Assembly (NCBI RefSeq): GCF_024832785.1
Contig: NZ_CP116615.1
Span: 2,604,001 to 2,668,000 of the forward strand
Direction: 5' to 3'
Length of the DNA stretch: 64,000 bases
Origin: Fontisphaera persica
GTDB taxonomy: Bacteria; Verrucomicrobiota; Verrucomicrobiia; Limisphaerales; Fontisphaeraceae
Both the position numbers and the translations under genes were made by a program. The notes under the pieces are model-generated. The model saw only the letters and a list, made by a program, of their open reading frames with translations. It was not told the origin of the DNA and made no database searches. Positions 35,208-43,050 of this stretch are shown one piece after another. Position 1 is the stretch's first letter, and each line of letters opens with the position of its first letter.

Positions 35208-35223
35208 TTAACTACCCCGTCAA
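35196..35223 (-). promoter_or_regulatory. Putative sigma-70-type promoter of the dcw cluster
   Basis: Minus-strand TTGACG (35218-35223), a 16-base spacer and TAAAGT (35196-35201). It lies about 50 bases upstream of mraZ, and its -10 element overlaps the MraZ boxes, which fits autorepression. Confidence 0.5.
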
Positions 35224-35800
35224 TACATTTTCACAAAAAAGTTATCCACAATTTATTCACCGTTTTAGGGGGTGATTTCAAGGTTTTCCAAAACTTCAAA
35301 GGATTGTAATAATTGAATATAACTAATTGATTACCAGCACTTTATAAAATTGCAAAAACAACGGGAATTGAGCAAATTAAGCAAGGATAGCCGGGCTTGA
35401 ATGGGTATTTGGAAATCTTATTCACCACTTTTTTTCTTGTCTTCATCCTGATTTTTCCTCCATGCGAGAGCTATCTGTTGGCCATGCAACTTTAACGTCA
35501 TAGCTGAATTATTTCTGGCTTTGGAGGACTGGAAGAATGACCCTCTTTTGGTGGTATCAATGGTGGAAAGTGGCTCAGGTTTCTTGGGGAGGTCTTGGCG
35601 AAGGAGGACAAATTGACTCACTTTTGGAGGGCACAAGCATGGGACGGGCAGTCCTCTTGTGGTGGGCCGCAGGGGTTGCAGGTCAGTGCGAGAGCCAGGA
35701 TTGTGGACGGCATGGACGAAGGCAACTTGAAGCTTCGGAGCCGGGTTTCATTGGGGTTTTAGATTTCCACCTCGGGTGATTTGTGGCAGAAAGCGGCGCG
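35224..35800. other. Gene-free region between mraZ and queA with an AT-rich core and DnaA-box-like sites
   Basis: No convincing gene is seen. About 35224-35540 is clearly AT-rich compared with the surrounding genes. It holds TTATCCACA (35242-35250), TTATTCACC (35253-35261) and TTATTCACC (35418-35426), all in the same orientation; the first matches the consensus DnaA box exactly. The first two start 11 bases apart. Short ORFs here (for example 35537-35779) have low-complexity Trp/Gly-rich products and are not supported. 35540-35800 shows nothing recognisable except the leader of queA. Confidence 0.45.
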
Positions 35801-36874
35801 ATGCGGACCGAAGATTTTAATTATGCGCTGCCTGAGGAATTGATTGCGCAAGAGCCTGCGCCCTGCCGGGACGCTTCGCGGCTGCTGGTGGTGGAGCGCG
35901 CCACGGGCCGGCTGCATCACCAGGTTTTCCGGGATTTGCCGGGCTGGCTGCGGCCGGGGGACGTGCTGGTGCTGAATGACTCGAAGGTCATCCCGGCGCG
36001 GTTGCAGGCGCGCACGCCGCGCGGGGCGCAGGTGGAGCTGTTATTGCTGGAGGAGGCGGCGCCCAATGAATGGTGGGTGATGGCGGGGCCGGGCCGGAAA
36101 GCGCCGGTGGGGGCGGTGTTGCAATTGCTGGACCGGCGGCAGCAGGCCACGGGTATAAGTGTTGAAATAACACAAATAAACCCGGCCGGGCATCGGCGCG
36201 CGCGCTTTGGGGGGGTGGCCAGTTTGTGGAATCATCTGGAGGAATTGGGGGAGCCGCCGTTGCCGCCTTACATTCAACGGCCGGGCGGCCATGCCCGGCC
36301 GGAGGATTTCACGCGGTACCAGACGGTGTATGCCGGGCCGGCGGGGTCGGTGGCCGCGCCCACGGCGGGACTGCACTTCACGCCGGCGATGCTGGCACAG
36401 TTGGAGGCGCAGGGGGTGAAGCTGGCACGGGTGACGCTGCATGTGGGGGTGGGCACGTTTGCGCCGGTGAAGGCGGCGCGGGTGGAAGACCACGTGATGC
36501 ACGAGGAGCGGTATGCGGTGAGCGCGGAGGCGGCCGCCGTCATCGAAAAGGCGCGGGCGGCGGGGGGGCGGGTGGTGGCGGTGGGGACCACGTCGCTGCG
36601 GGTGTTGGAGACGGTGGCGCGGGAGCATGGGGGACATATTGTGTCCCACTCCGGCCGCACGCGCCTGTTTGTGTATCCCCCCTGCGAGTTTCGCGTGGTG
36701 GAGGTGTTGTTGACCAATTTTCATCTGCCCCAATCCACGCTGTTGATGCTGGTGAGCGCCTTTGCGGCGCCCGGCCGGCTGGAGGGGCGTGAGCTGATTT
36801 TGCGGGCCTATCGGGAGGCGGTGGAGCGGCGGTATCGGTTTTTCAGCTACGGCGATGCGATGCTGCTGGTTTGA
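35801..36874 (+). CDS. queA: S-adenosylmethionine:tRNA ribosyltransferase-isomerase
   Basis: A 357-aa enzyme making epoxyqueuosine in tRNA from SAM. FNYALPEELIAQEPA at the N-terminus, VLNDSKVIPARL, the APTAGLHFT block and LTNFHLPQSTLLMLVSAF near the C-terminus are diagnostic. A GTG start at 35783 is possible, but the ATG at 35801 matches the family N-terminus. It is divergent from mraZ across the AT-rich region. Confidence 0.95.
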   Translation: MRTEDFNYALPEELIAQEPAPCRDASRLLVVERATGRLHHQVFRDLPGWLRPGDVLVLNDSKVIPARLQARTPRGAQVELLLLEEAAPNEWWVMAGPGRKAPVGAVLQLLDRRQQATGISVEITQINPAGHRRARFGGVASLWNHLEELGEPPLPPYIQRPGGHARPEDFTRYQTVYAGPAGSVAAPTAGLHFTPAMLAQLEAQGVKLARVTLHVGVGTFAPVKAARVEDHVMHEERYAVSAEAAAVIEKARAAGGRVVAVGTTSLRVLETVAREHGGHIVSHSGRTRLFVYPPCEFRVVEVLLTNFHLPQSTLLMLVSAFAAPGRLEGRELILRAYREAVERRYRFFSYGDAMLLV

Positions 36875-36883
36875 GGGGGAGGC

Positions 36884-36914
36884 AAAAAAACACCCGCGGA
36901 AAGCTCCGCGGGTG
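36884..36914 (-). terminator. Rho-independent terminator of the cyclophilin gene
   Basis: Ten-base arms (CACCCGCGGA and complement, 36891-36914) with a four-base loop are followed on the minus strand by seven T. It lies 26 bases after the stop codon of the minus-strand gene and 10 bases after queA, which converges on it. Confidence 0.85.
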
Positions 36915-36939
36915 GGCAAGGTTCGAGGTGGATGGCGCT

Positions 36940-37560
36940 TTATTTGAGGGTGGCGCGGTCCACGATTTTGACGCTGATGACCTCGATGCGCTGGGTGGGT
37001 TTGCTCATTTCGCGGCCGTTGGAGGCACAGGGGACGGAGGCAATCTTGTCCAGCACGTCCTCGCCCTTAATCAACTTGCCAAAGGCGGTGTATTGGCGGT
37101 CGAGGTGCGGGGCGCGGGCGTGCACGATGAAGAACTGGGAGCCGGCGGAGTCGGGGTGCGGGCCGCGGGCCATGGAGATGACGCCTTTGTCATGGGGGCG
37201 TTCGTTGAATTCGGCCTTGATGGTATAACCGGGGCTGCCGGTGCCCCAGAGGGCTTCCTTGGCGGGGTCCTTGGTGAGGGGGTCGCCGCCCTGAATCATG
37301 AAGCCTTTGATGATGCGGTGGAAACAGGTGCCATCATAAAAGCCTTTTTTGGCCAGGGTGACAAAGTTTTCGACGGTTTTGGGAGCCACGTCCGGCCAGA
37401 ATTCAATGACCATCTCGCCCAACGTGGTTTTCATGACGGCGACTTCGTTGGTGTTCAATTTTTTGCCCTCGGTTGAAGTGGTGGTTTCGGCGCCCCAGGC
37501 CACGCAGGCCAGCGCCAGACTGCACGCCCATGCCAACCAGCCAAGACGCATTGTTTTCAT
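36940..37560 (-). CDS. Exported peptidyl-prolyl cis-trans isomerase, cyclophilin type
   Basis: A 206-aa protein with a signal peptide (about 1-24, LGWLAWACSLALACVAWG). The cyclophilin domain includes ENFVTLAKKGFYDGTCFHRIIKGFMIQGGDP, SAGSQFFIVHA and LDRQYTAFGKLIKGEDVLDKI, keeping the catalytic Arg of FHRII. It assists folding of exported proteins. Start at ATG 37560, where the signal peptide begins. A strong terminator follows it. Confidence 0.92.
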   Translation of the reverse strand: MKTMRLGWLAWACSLALACVAWGAETTTSTEGKKLNTNEVAVMKTTLGEMVIEFWPDVAPKTVENFVTLAKKGFYDGTCFHRIIKGFMIQGGDPLTKDPAKEALWGTGSPGYTIKAEFNERPHDKGVISMARGPHPDSAGSQFFIVHARAPHLDRQYTAFGKLIKGEDVLDKIASVPCASNGREMSKPTQRIEVISVKIVDRATLK

Positions 37561-37664
37561 GGAGCGGAGGATGTGCCACAAGGCGGGCAATTTGTCACGC
37601 AAAAACAATGATGGTTTTAGGGTTGCCGCGCGTCCATTCTAGTGGTCAACTGAACGTCAAGCCT

Positions 37665-38396
37665 ATGAAAAACAAAGTGTTGTCTCTGAAGGTCCTGGCC
37701 GTTGCGGCCGGGCTGGTGGCGGTGTCCGCGCTGCAGGCGCAAACGGTGGAGCCGGGTTTTCAAAGTTTGTTCAACGGGCGTGATTTGTCCGGCTGGCGGG
37801 GGAATCCGGAGCTGTGGTCGGTGAAGGACGGGGTGATTACGGGGATTACGAAGGCGGAGCCCAAGCTGACGCACAATACGTTTCTGGTCTATACCAACCG
37901 GGAATTCAGCGACTTCGAGCTGCGGCTGTCCTATCGCATTGAGAAGGGCAATTCGGGCATCCAGTACCGGAGCCGGGTGGTGAAGGAGGGGGCGTTTGGG
38001 CCGATTGTGCATGGCTACCAGGCGGACTTTGAGGCAGGCAAGAATTACTCGGGCATTCTCTACGAAGAAGGCGGGCGGGGCATTCTGGCCAAGCGGGGGG
38101 AGAAGACGGTCTTGCGGGCGGACCCGCAGGACGCCAACAAGGTGAAGATTGAGGTGGTGGGGAGTGTGGGGGATTCCAACGAGATTCAGGCCTCCATCAA
38201 AAACGAGGACTGGAATGATTACGTGGTCATTGCCAAGGGCAATCATCTGCAACACTTCATCAACGGCAAACTCACGGTGGACGTGGTGGACGAGCATACG
38301 GCCAAGGCGGCCAAGGCGGGCGTGATTGCGCTGCAAATCCACGTGGGGCCGCCGATGGTGGTGCAATTCAAAAACATACGCATCAAGCCCCTGTAA
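37665..38396 (+). CDS. Exported DUF1080 / 3-keto-disaccharide hydrolase family protein
   Basis: A 243-aa protein with a signal peptide (about 1-26). A concanavalin-like DUF1080 domain fills the rest: FNGRDLSGWRG near the start, FELRLSYRIEKGNSGIQYRS, DWNDYVVIAKGNHLQHFINGKL and VIALQIHVGPPMVVQFKNIRIK at the end. The family includes hydrolases of 3-keto-glycosides, acting after Gfo/Idh oxidation of sugars, and is hugely expanded in Planctomycetes and Verrucomicrobia. It is divergent from the cyclophilin gene and closed by a terminator. Confidence 0.88.
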   Translation: MKNKVLSLKVLAVAAGLVAVSALQAQTVEPGFQSLFNGRDLSGWRGNPELWSVKDGVITGITKAEPKLTHNTFLVYTNREFSDFELRLSYRIEKGNSGIQYRSRVVKEGAFGPIVHGYQADFEAGKNYSGILYEEGGRGILAKRGEKTVLRADPQDANKVKIEVVGSVGDSNEIQASIKNEDWNDYVVIAKGNHLQHFINGKLTVDVVDEHTAKAAKAGVIALQIHVGPPMVVQFKNIRIKPL

Positions 38397-38461
38397 GGGC
38401 GGCGGGCGCCCGACTGCCTCCAACGCTGGCCCCGCCGGTGGGAGGGGAGTATTATAATAAG

Positions 38462-38484
38462 CCAACCTTTTGAAGGTTGGTTTT
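38462..38484 (+). terminator. Rho-independent terminator of the DUF1080 gene
   Basis: Arms CCAACCTT/AAGGTTGG with a three-base loop are followed by TTTT. It ends 30 bases before the next start codon. Confidence 0.75.
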
Positions 38485-38514
38485 CTGGTGGTATATTGTT
38501 CAATCGCGCGCGGC

Positions 38515-39444
38515 ATGTGGCCTTTCAGGCGCATCAATCTATGGCGTGATTATGCCCGCCGCCGATGGGGCGAGCCGGTGGGGAAAATTATTTTGAGCAC
38601 CGGCATTGCCTGTCCGCATCGGGCGCAGGGAGGTTGTGTGTATTGCGCGCCGGAAAGTTTCCGGCCTTATTACTTGCATCCGGAGCGCACGCCGGAAGAA
38701 CAATTGGAGATGGGGCGGGCGTACCTGCGGCAGCTTCGGGTGCAATGTTACATGGCCGGATTCCAACACGAGACCGCCACAGCGGGCGAATGGCCGGTGC
38801 TGGCGCAGGTCTTCCAAACGGCGATAAAGGACCCGGATTGTCTGGGGCTAATCTTGAGCACGCGCCCGGATTATGTGTCGGAGGAGTTTCTGCAGCGGCT
38901 GGAGGCGCTGGCGGATGCGTGGTGGAACAAGGTGATTATTTTGGAGCTGGGCCTGCAAACGGCCAATGACCAGGCGCTGGCGGAAATGAACCGGGGCCAC
39001 ACGACGGCGGATTTCATGGCGGCCGCGGCGCGGATTCGGAGCCGGCCACGCTTTGAGCTGGGCGCCCATCTTATTTTGGGATGGCCCGGCGAAAGTCTGG
39101 AGGACATGCGCCACAGTGTGCACCTGGCGGCGGTGGTGGCGGGCGTGCAGCACTTGAAGCTGCATCATTTGCAGGTGGTCAAAAATACGCCCCTGGCGCG
39201 GCGGTATGAGAAACAGCCGTGGCCGCTGCCGACGGCGGAGGAATATCTGGACTGGCTCTGCACATTGTTGCCGGAAATCCCGGCCACGGTGGTGTTGCAT
39301 CGGTTGTGGAGCACGTGCCGTCCCGATTTGCTGATTGCGCCACGATGGGAGTGGGACCCCAACCGCCTGTATCAGCAACTGGCGGAGCGTTTGGAGGCCC
39401 GCAATGTGTGGCAGGGCGAGGCTTTGCGGATGGTCCCGGCATGA
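38515..39444 (+). CDS. Radical SAM protein, TIGR01212 (YhcC/YtqA) family
   Basis: A 309-aa protein. The 4Fe-4S Cys set is CPHRAQGGCVYC (about residues 36-47), a variant CxxxxxxxCxxC arrangement typical of this family, followed by AHLILGWPGESLEDMRHSV and LELGLQTANDQALAEMNRGH. The family is widespread, but its reaction is not established in most species. The frame extends upstream into the terminator; the ATG at 38515 is the likely start. The stop overlaps the DUF4416 start by four bases (ATGA). Confidence 0.85.
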   Translation: MWPFRRINLWRDYARRRWGEPVGKIILSTGIACPHRAQGGCVYCAPESFRPYYLHPERTPEEQLEMGRAYLRQLRVQCYMAGFQHETATAGEWPVLAQVFQTAIKDPDCLGLILSTRPDYVSEEFLQRLEALADAWWNKVIILELGLQTANDQALAEMNRGHTTADFMAAAARIRSRPRFELGAHLILGWPGESLEDMRHSVHLAAVVAGVQHLKLHHLQVVKNTPLARRYEKQPWPLPTAEEYLDWLCTLLPEIPATVVLHRLWSTCRPDLLIAPRWEWDPNRLYQQLAERLEARNVWQGEALRMVPA

Positions 39445-40016
39445 GCGTGTTTCAGCCAGCGCCCAAGGCGAAGGTTTTTCTCTCCCTGCTCTACGCCGGG
39501 CCGGCCGGGGGCACGGCCACGCCGGTGGCGCTTGAGGCGTTGAGCGCCATGGAGGCGGTGTTGGGGGAGGCGGATGTGACCAGCCCGCCGCTGGCGTTTA
39601 ACTTCACCCGATATTACGAGCCGGAGATGGGGGCGCCCTTGTGGCGGCTGGCGGTTTCGTTCACGCCGTTGACCTCGCCGGAGCGGCTGGTGGAAATCAA
39701 GCATTTCACGGCCTCGCTGGAGCAGCGGCTGGCACAGGCGGACGGGCGCCGGCGAGTGAACCTGGACCCCGGCATGTTGACGGTGGAAAATCTCATCCTC
39801 GCCACGGGCAAGAAAAGTCCGCATCGGATTTACCTGGGGCGCGGGGTGTATGGGGACTTGGAGTTGATTTACCGTGAGGGGCACTTTGCGCCGTTGCCGT
39901 GGACGTATCCAGATTATGCCGGCACGGAATTGCAAGGCTGGCTGGAGAAAATGCGCGGGCGGCTGCTGGCGCAATTGCGGGAGTCGGCTGAGGCCACGGC
40001 CGGGGCACGGAGTTAA
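39441..40016 (+). CDS. DUF4416 family protein
   Basis: A 191-aa protein recognised by the DUF4416 blocks FNFTRYYEPEMGAPLWR, RLVEIKHFTASLEQRL, RRVNLDPGMLTVENLILAT, HRIYLGRGVYGDLELIY and WTYPDYA. There are no membrane segments. The function is unknown. It is translationally coupled to the radical SAM gene, so the two may work together. Confidence 0.8.
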   Translation: MSVFQPAPKAKVFLSLLYAGPAGGTATPVALEALSAMEAVLGEADVTSPPLAFNFTRYYEPEMGAPLWRLAVSFTPLTSPERLVEIKHFTASLEQRLAQADGRRRVNLDPGMLTVENLILATGKKSPHRIYLGRGVYGDLELIYREGHFAPLPWTYPDYAGTELQGWLEKMRGRLLAQLRESAEATAGARS

Positions 40017-40186
40017 GAGCTCGTGGCTACGCTGGTTTCGCCCTGCTGGGGCTTGTGCAGGTGGGCGGGAAGCCGGCGGGGGGGTGAACGTGGCAGTCCT
40101 TTGGCTCCGTTGTCCTGCATGGTGGGCGTAGGTTACGTCTCTGCCCATCGGGCTGTGGCGGCATTCGAGGAGTAGAAGAATGACTT

Positions 40187-40236
40187 CCCTTCGGCGGAAC
40201 GCCGAAGGGCACATCCCGCTACAGCGGGACGTGTGC
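40187..40236. repeat. Two tandem hairpin repeats, REP-like
   Basis: The first has perfect ten-base arms (CCCTTCGGCG, three-base loop, 40187-40209). The second has arms GCACA plus TCCCGCT with a two-base bulge (40209-40236). They abut each other, as extragenic palindromic elements often do. Confidence 0.55.
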
Positions 40237-40359
40237 CCCCCGAGACCTTCAAACCCCGGCGTCTTTGCGCCTCCCGACCTTGATGTTATTAAAATCAAGA
40301 TTCCGAGCACTGAATATCTCCGGGGTAAGCAGGTGATAATGCGGAAGAATGATTATGCC

Positions 40360-40381
40360 GCCCCGCTGGGGCTGTTTTTTT
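40360..40381 (+). terminator. Terminator-like hairpin downstream of DUF4416
   Basis: GCCCC/GGGGC arms with a three-base loop are followed by TG and seven T. It lies 344 bases after the DUF4416 stop, so it may be part of a dispersed repeat rather than that gene's own terminator. Confidence 0.45.
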
Positions 40382-40600
40382 AGGGCTAGTGGCGGATGGG
40401 CGGATACCAGGAGCGGCGGTAATACTCCATGGATGGGGCTCATGGCCAGTCCCGTAGAGATAACCTGTTTTTAGAAAAAGGCCCTATAAAAGTTTTCCAG
40501 TCCCATTGGGGCGACATGAAACCCGTTACCCCCAACCCTGGCCTTTTACCACGATGGAATAGAGGGAAAAGCAGGCTGAGAGCGTGAAGGGGGAAACACC

Positions 40601-40711
40601 AACCACGAATGAACACGAATGGACACGGATTTTTAACAGAAGGAAACGAAGGAAACGAAGAGGGAGAACAGGCCCCTCACCCCGGCCTTCTCCCCCGATA
40701 GGGGCGAGGGA
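40601..40711. repeat. Cluster of dispersed short repeats (CACGAAT, GGAAACGAA and CTCCCCC palindrome)
   Basis: Three consecutive ten-base units of the type ACACGAATG (40601-40630) are followed by a direct repeat AAGGAAACG (40640-40660). Then comes a palindromic CCTTCTCCCCCGATAGGGGC-type block (about 40685-40711). Similar motifs are familiar as dispersed intergenic repeats in several bacterial genomes. Copy number in this genome is not known from one window. Confidence 0.5.
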
Positions 40712-40902
40712 GTGGCGGTGCGTGGTGGAAATCTGGCGTCCGAAGCTGGACCGGAGAAGCAGACGGGACCTACCTACGCCGGGCCAACGGCAGGCAGGCA
40801 AAAGGGAGTGTGAGTTGGTGGAGACGCGCATCCGCTGCGTGCGAGGGCATGTCGCTGACGCATGTGCTGCGTTAGGCGTATTGGTGGAACTCCACGGAAG
40901 CA

Positions 40903-41139
40903 ATGCCCGATGACGTGAGCAACGAGGATGTCGTGATGGAGTTGAACACCGACTACAGCACGCGGGGTCTCACCACCAACGAGATCATTGCCGTCGTCCA
41001 GGCATGGCAGAGCAGCGCACTGAGTCGCGATTCCATGTTGGAACTCTTCCAGCGTGGTGAAGTCCTCCCGGGCGGCCGAAGCAACGAGGAAGCGGCTGCG
41101 CTGCTTGCCCGCGAGAAGCGGCCCGTCATTCAGTCGTGA
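40903..41139 (+). pseudogene. Fragment resembling the C-terminus of a phage portal-like protein
   Basis: A 78-codon ORF starting MPDDVSNEDVVMELN, followed by TTNEIIAVVQAWQSSALSRDSML and a QRGEVLPGGRSNEEE-like end. The mix of WQ-x-x-AxSRD and RGEVLP resembles the C-terminus of DUF4055-type phage portal proteins, which are several hundred residues longer. The frame is closed by TAG 10 codons upstream of the ATG, so if the resemblance is right this is a remnant. Assignment is from memory of the motif only. Confidence 0.4.
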
Positions 41140-41163
41140 GGTTGTTGTGCGGTTTGCCTCGCC

Positions 41164-41601
41164 TCACGGCTTCACCGTGAGCCCTGCGGCCTTCGCCATT
41201 GCCGCCTGCCTGTCATCCAGGGTGAAGAAGGTATCGCATCCAGCTTCGGTGGCAGCGGCCACATGGAAAAGGTCGGCGCTGCGACATCCAATGGTTTCGT
41301 TGTGGGCCGCGCCCAGCTTTTCCGCCTCGCGCAACACGTCCGTCCAGTCAATTGGCGTGTGCGTCAGCAAGGCTTGCTCCTTCAGGTCGGTGTCGAGTTG
41401 CTTCAGTTGCGTCTTCGCCTGCGCAGGGTCAACCAACTTCTGAAACACGGCCAAGCGGATGGCATTGCGCACTTCCAGCCGGTGCCAGGGCGTGAAGGGC
41501 AGCGCCTGGCCGTAACGCTCCATCAGCGCAATGGCCTTGGCAGAACTTTGCTGTTGCAAGTAGAGCGCCACGATGAAGCTGGAATCCGCGTAGGCTTTCA
41601 A
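41164..41601 (-). CDS. PIN-domain toxin (VapC-like ribonuclease)
   Basis: A 145-aa protein beginning with TTG at 41601, overlapping the antitoxin stop codon (TTGA). AGGGGG just upstream is a strong Shine-Dalgarno and supports this start. PIN acidic residues are all present: Asp in YADSSFIVALYL, Glu in HRLEVRNAI, Asp in RSADLFHVAAA and Asp in FFTLDDRQ. PIN toxins cleave tRNA or rRNA. It pairs with the Phd-like antitoxin upstream. Confidence 0.88.
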   Translation of the reverse strand: MKAYADSSFIVALYLQQQSSAKAIALMERYGQALPFTPWHRLEVRNAIRLAVFQKLVDPAQAKTQLKQLDTDLKEQALLTHTPIDWTDVLREAEKLGAAHNETIGCRSADLFHVAAATEAGCDTFFTLDDRQAAMAKAAGLTVKP

Positions 41602-41858
41602 ATCGTCCCCCTGTTCTGGTTCATGACTGCCTTCATGGCTTTGTCGGCGATGGTCTTCGTGCCGAACACCTTCTTGAGTCGGGCGGCAATGTCGGGCATT
41701 GGGCGTTTGGCCGCCTTCTTCTGTGGCCACGGAATCAAGCGGGCAACGGTTTGCCGCCTCATGGTGATGGCGACTTCTTCGCCCGCGTTAATCCAGGCGA
41801 GGATGCGCGCGAAGTCTTGTCTCAATACTCTGACCGATGCAGTCTTCACGTGAAACAT
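41598..41858 (-). CDS. Phd/YefM-type antitoxin
   Basis: An 86-aa protein. The N-terminal 45 residues (VRVLRQDFARILAWINAGEEVAITMRR) show the Phd/YefM DNA-binding fold with the EVAITMRRQTVARLIP strand. The C-terminal part is basic and helical and would wrap the toxin. It is the first gene of a two-gene operon with the PIN toxin, with four bases overlap. A palindrome covering its start codon is the likely operator. Confidence 0.82.
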   Translation of the reverse strand: MFHVKTASVRVLRQDFARILAWINAGEEVAITMRRQTVARLIPWPQKKAAKRPMPDIAARLKKVFGTKTIADKAMKAVMNQNRGTI

Positions 41859-41869
41859 AATGTTTCACG
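41849..41869. promoter_or_regulatory. Palindromic operator at the antitoxin start
   Basis: Perfect ten-base arms (CGTGAAACAT/ATGTTTCACG) around a single A cover the antitoxin ATG. A second overlapping reading, 41842-41857, matches 13 of 16 bases of the chromosomal parS consensus. Confidence 0.65.
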
Positions 41870-42066
41870 AAAGGCCAGATGTCAAATGGCATCTGATCTT
41901 CATTCCCAGCGGGTTCACCAGGCGAAATGGTTCCAAGCCAGAAAGGAGACTCCCCGCCAGTCAAGCAGGGACCAACTGGTGGATACCTAACGTGAGTCAT
42001 CCAGACCTTGTGGAATGTGCCGTTGGACGTGTGCGGTCCGTATTCAGCTTGATTATCAGGCGGACT

Positions 42067-42945
42067 CTATTTGCGCAGGGTGGCAATCAATTGTTCCAGG
42101 CGCCGGCCGTACTCGACAAAGCTTTGGTAGGCCGCCTCGGCCGAGGCCTGGCTGGTGGCGTCGTGAAAGACGACGGCGAGGTGGGGTTCAATGGAAACGC
42201 CGGCGTTGTAGCCACGGGCGAGGGCGTCGCGCAAAATCTCGCGCACATAGCCCTGGCCTTCTCCCGGCCAGTTGTAATCGGCGTCATTTTTGGCGGGGTT
42301 CCAGGTGGCGTCTTTGATGTGGATGTGGACGACGTAATCACGGATGTGGGTCCAGAACTCCCAGGCATCCTGGCGCGGCCAGGGGCGGGGCCGGGAGCGG
42401 TCGGGGTTGAAGACGGGGTTGGCGGTATCAAAGACCCACTTGAGGCCCGGGACTTTTTCCAGCAATTCCAGGGCGTGGCGCCAGCTCATGCCACCGTAGT
42501 TCATGCAGTTTTCATGGACGGGTTGCAGGCCGGCGTCGAGGAAACGGCGGGTGACTTCGCGCACGCGCTCAAAGACGACGGGCGGGATGGTGTCGTCTTC
42601 GGGGCCGGGTTTGAAGCTCATGATGCGGACGTACCTGGCGCCGAGGCGTTGCATGCGTGGGATGGCGCGGCCGACTTCGGCGAGGGTGACTTCAAAGGGG
42701 GTCTCAATGGTTTTGGCCCAATTCATGATGGCGGAGCCAAAGCAATAAACCTGGATGCCGGCCGCCTGCAATTTTTCCACGACCTGGTCGAAGGCGGCGT
42801 CGGGGATGTCATGGAAATTGGCCTTGGGGAAGCCAGGGACTTCCACCATGCGGCCTTCGAGGTGTTTCCATCCCAGCGCCCGGGTGGCCTGGATTTGCGC
42901 GTCAAGGCTTGCGCCCGCTTCATCGCCGATGCCCATCAAGATCAT
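42067..42945 (-). CDS. TIM-barrel sugar phosphate isomerase/epimerase family protein
   Basis: A 292-aa cytoplasmic xylose-isomerase-like TIM barrel (AP_endonuc_2 fold). Candidate metal ligands: Glu in PVHENCMNYGG, Asp in WVFDTANPV, His in VVHIHIKDATW and Glu in VSIEPHL. The start at 42945 (MILMGIGDEAG) fits the family; upstream residues in the open frame look non-coding. Members isomerise or epimerise keto-sugars and inositols and often work with Gfo/Idh dehydrogenases. The substrate is unknown. Confidence 0.85.
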   Translation of the reverse strand: MILMGIGDEAGASLDAQIQATRALGWKHLEGRMVEVPGFPKANFHDIPDAAFDQVVEKLQAAGIQVYCFGSAIMNWAKTIETPFEVTLAEVGRAIPRMQRLGARYVRIMSFKPGPEDDTIPPVVFERVREVTRRFLDAGLQPVHENCMNYGGMSWRHALELLEKVPGLKWVFDTANPVFNPDRSRPRPWPRQDAWEFWTHIRDYVVHIHIKDATWNPAKNDADYNWPGEGQGYVREILRDALARGYNAGVSIEPHLAVVFHDATSQASAEAAYQSFVEYGRRLEQLIATLRK

Positions 42946-43050
42946 AGTGATTTTCGGTTGGTGGTTTATTGATGGATGTTTGCGGGGGAAGTTGCAAGTT
43001 TCAAGTGCAGCGGCGGGAGGCGCCACGCAGCCGGAGGGGAGGGCAGCCGC

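Larger units (their letters stand above)
40017..40902. other. Accessory intergenic patch with hairpins and dispersed repeats
   Basis: No convincing gene. It holds two adjacent hairpins (40187-40236), a terminator-like hairpin with seven T (40360-40381), a near-copy of the latter's GC core around 40039-40054, and a cluster of short repeats (40601-40711). Short ORFs at 40180-40383, 40526-40903 (minus) and 40584-40913 run through repeat sequence and look non-coding. Confidence 0.5.

Noticed and set aside
35418-35636. 72-codon minus-strand ORF in the same gap
   Set aside because: Composition is random-like, and it overlaps one of the DnaA-box-like sites and the AT-rich patch.
35537-35779. 80-codon plus-strand ORF in the mraZ-queA gap
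   Set aside because: The product is Trp/Gly-rich without a domain, and it has no convincing ribosome site or neighbour link. The region looks regulatory.
40584-40913. 109-codon ORF across the dispersed repeats
   Set aside because: Its N-terminal half is translated repeat sequence, and there is no domain or conserved motif.
41859-42066. Possible attachment site or tRNA-like end (GGGTTCACC at about 41919) in the 208-bp gap
   Set aside because: There is no cloverleaf around it and no matching direct repeat elsewhere in the window.
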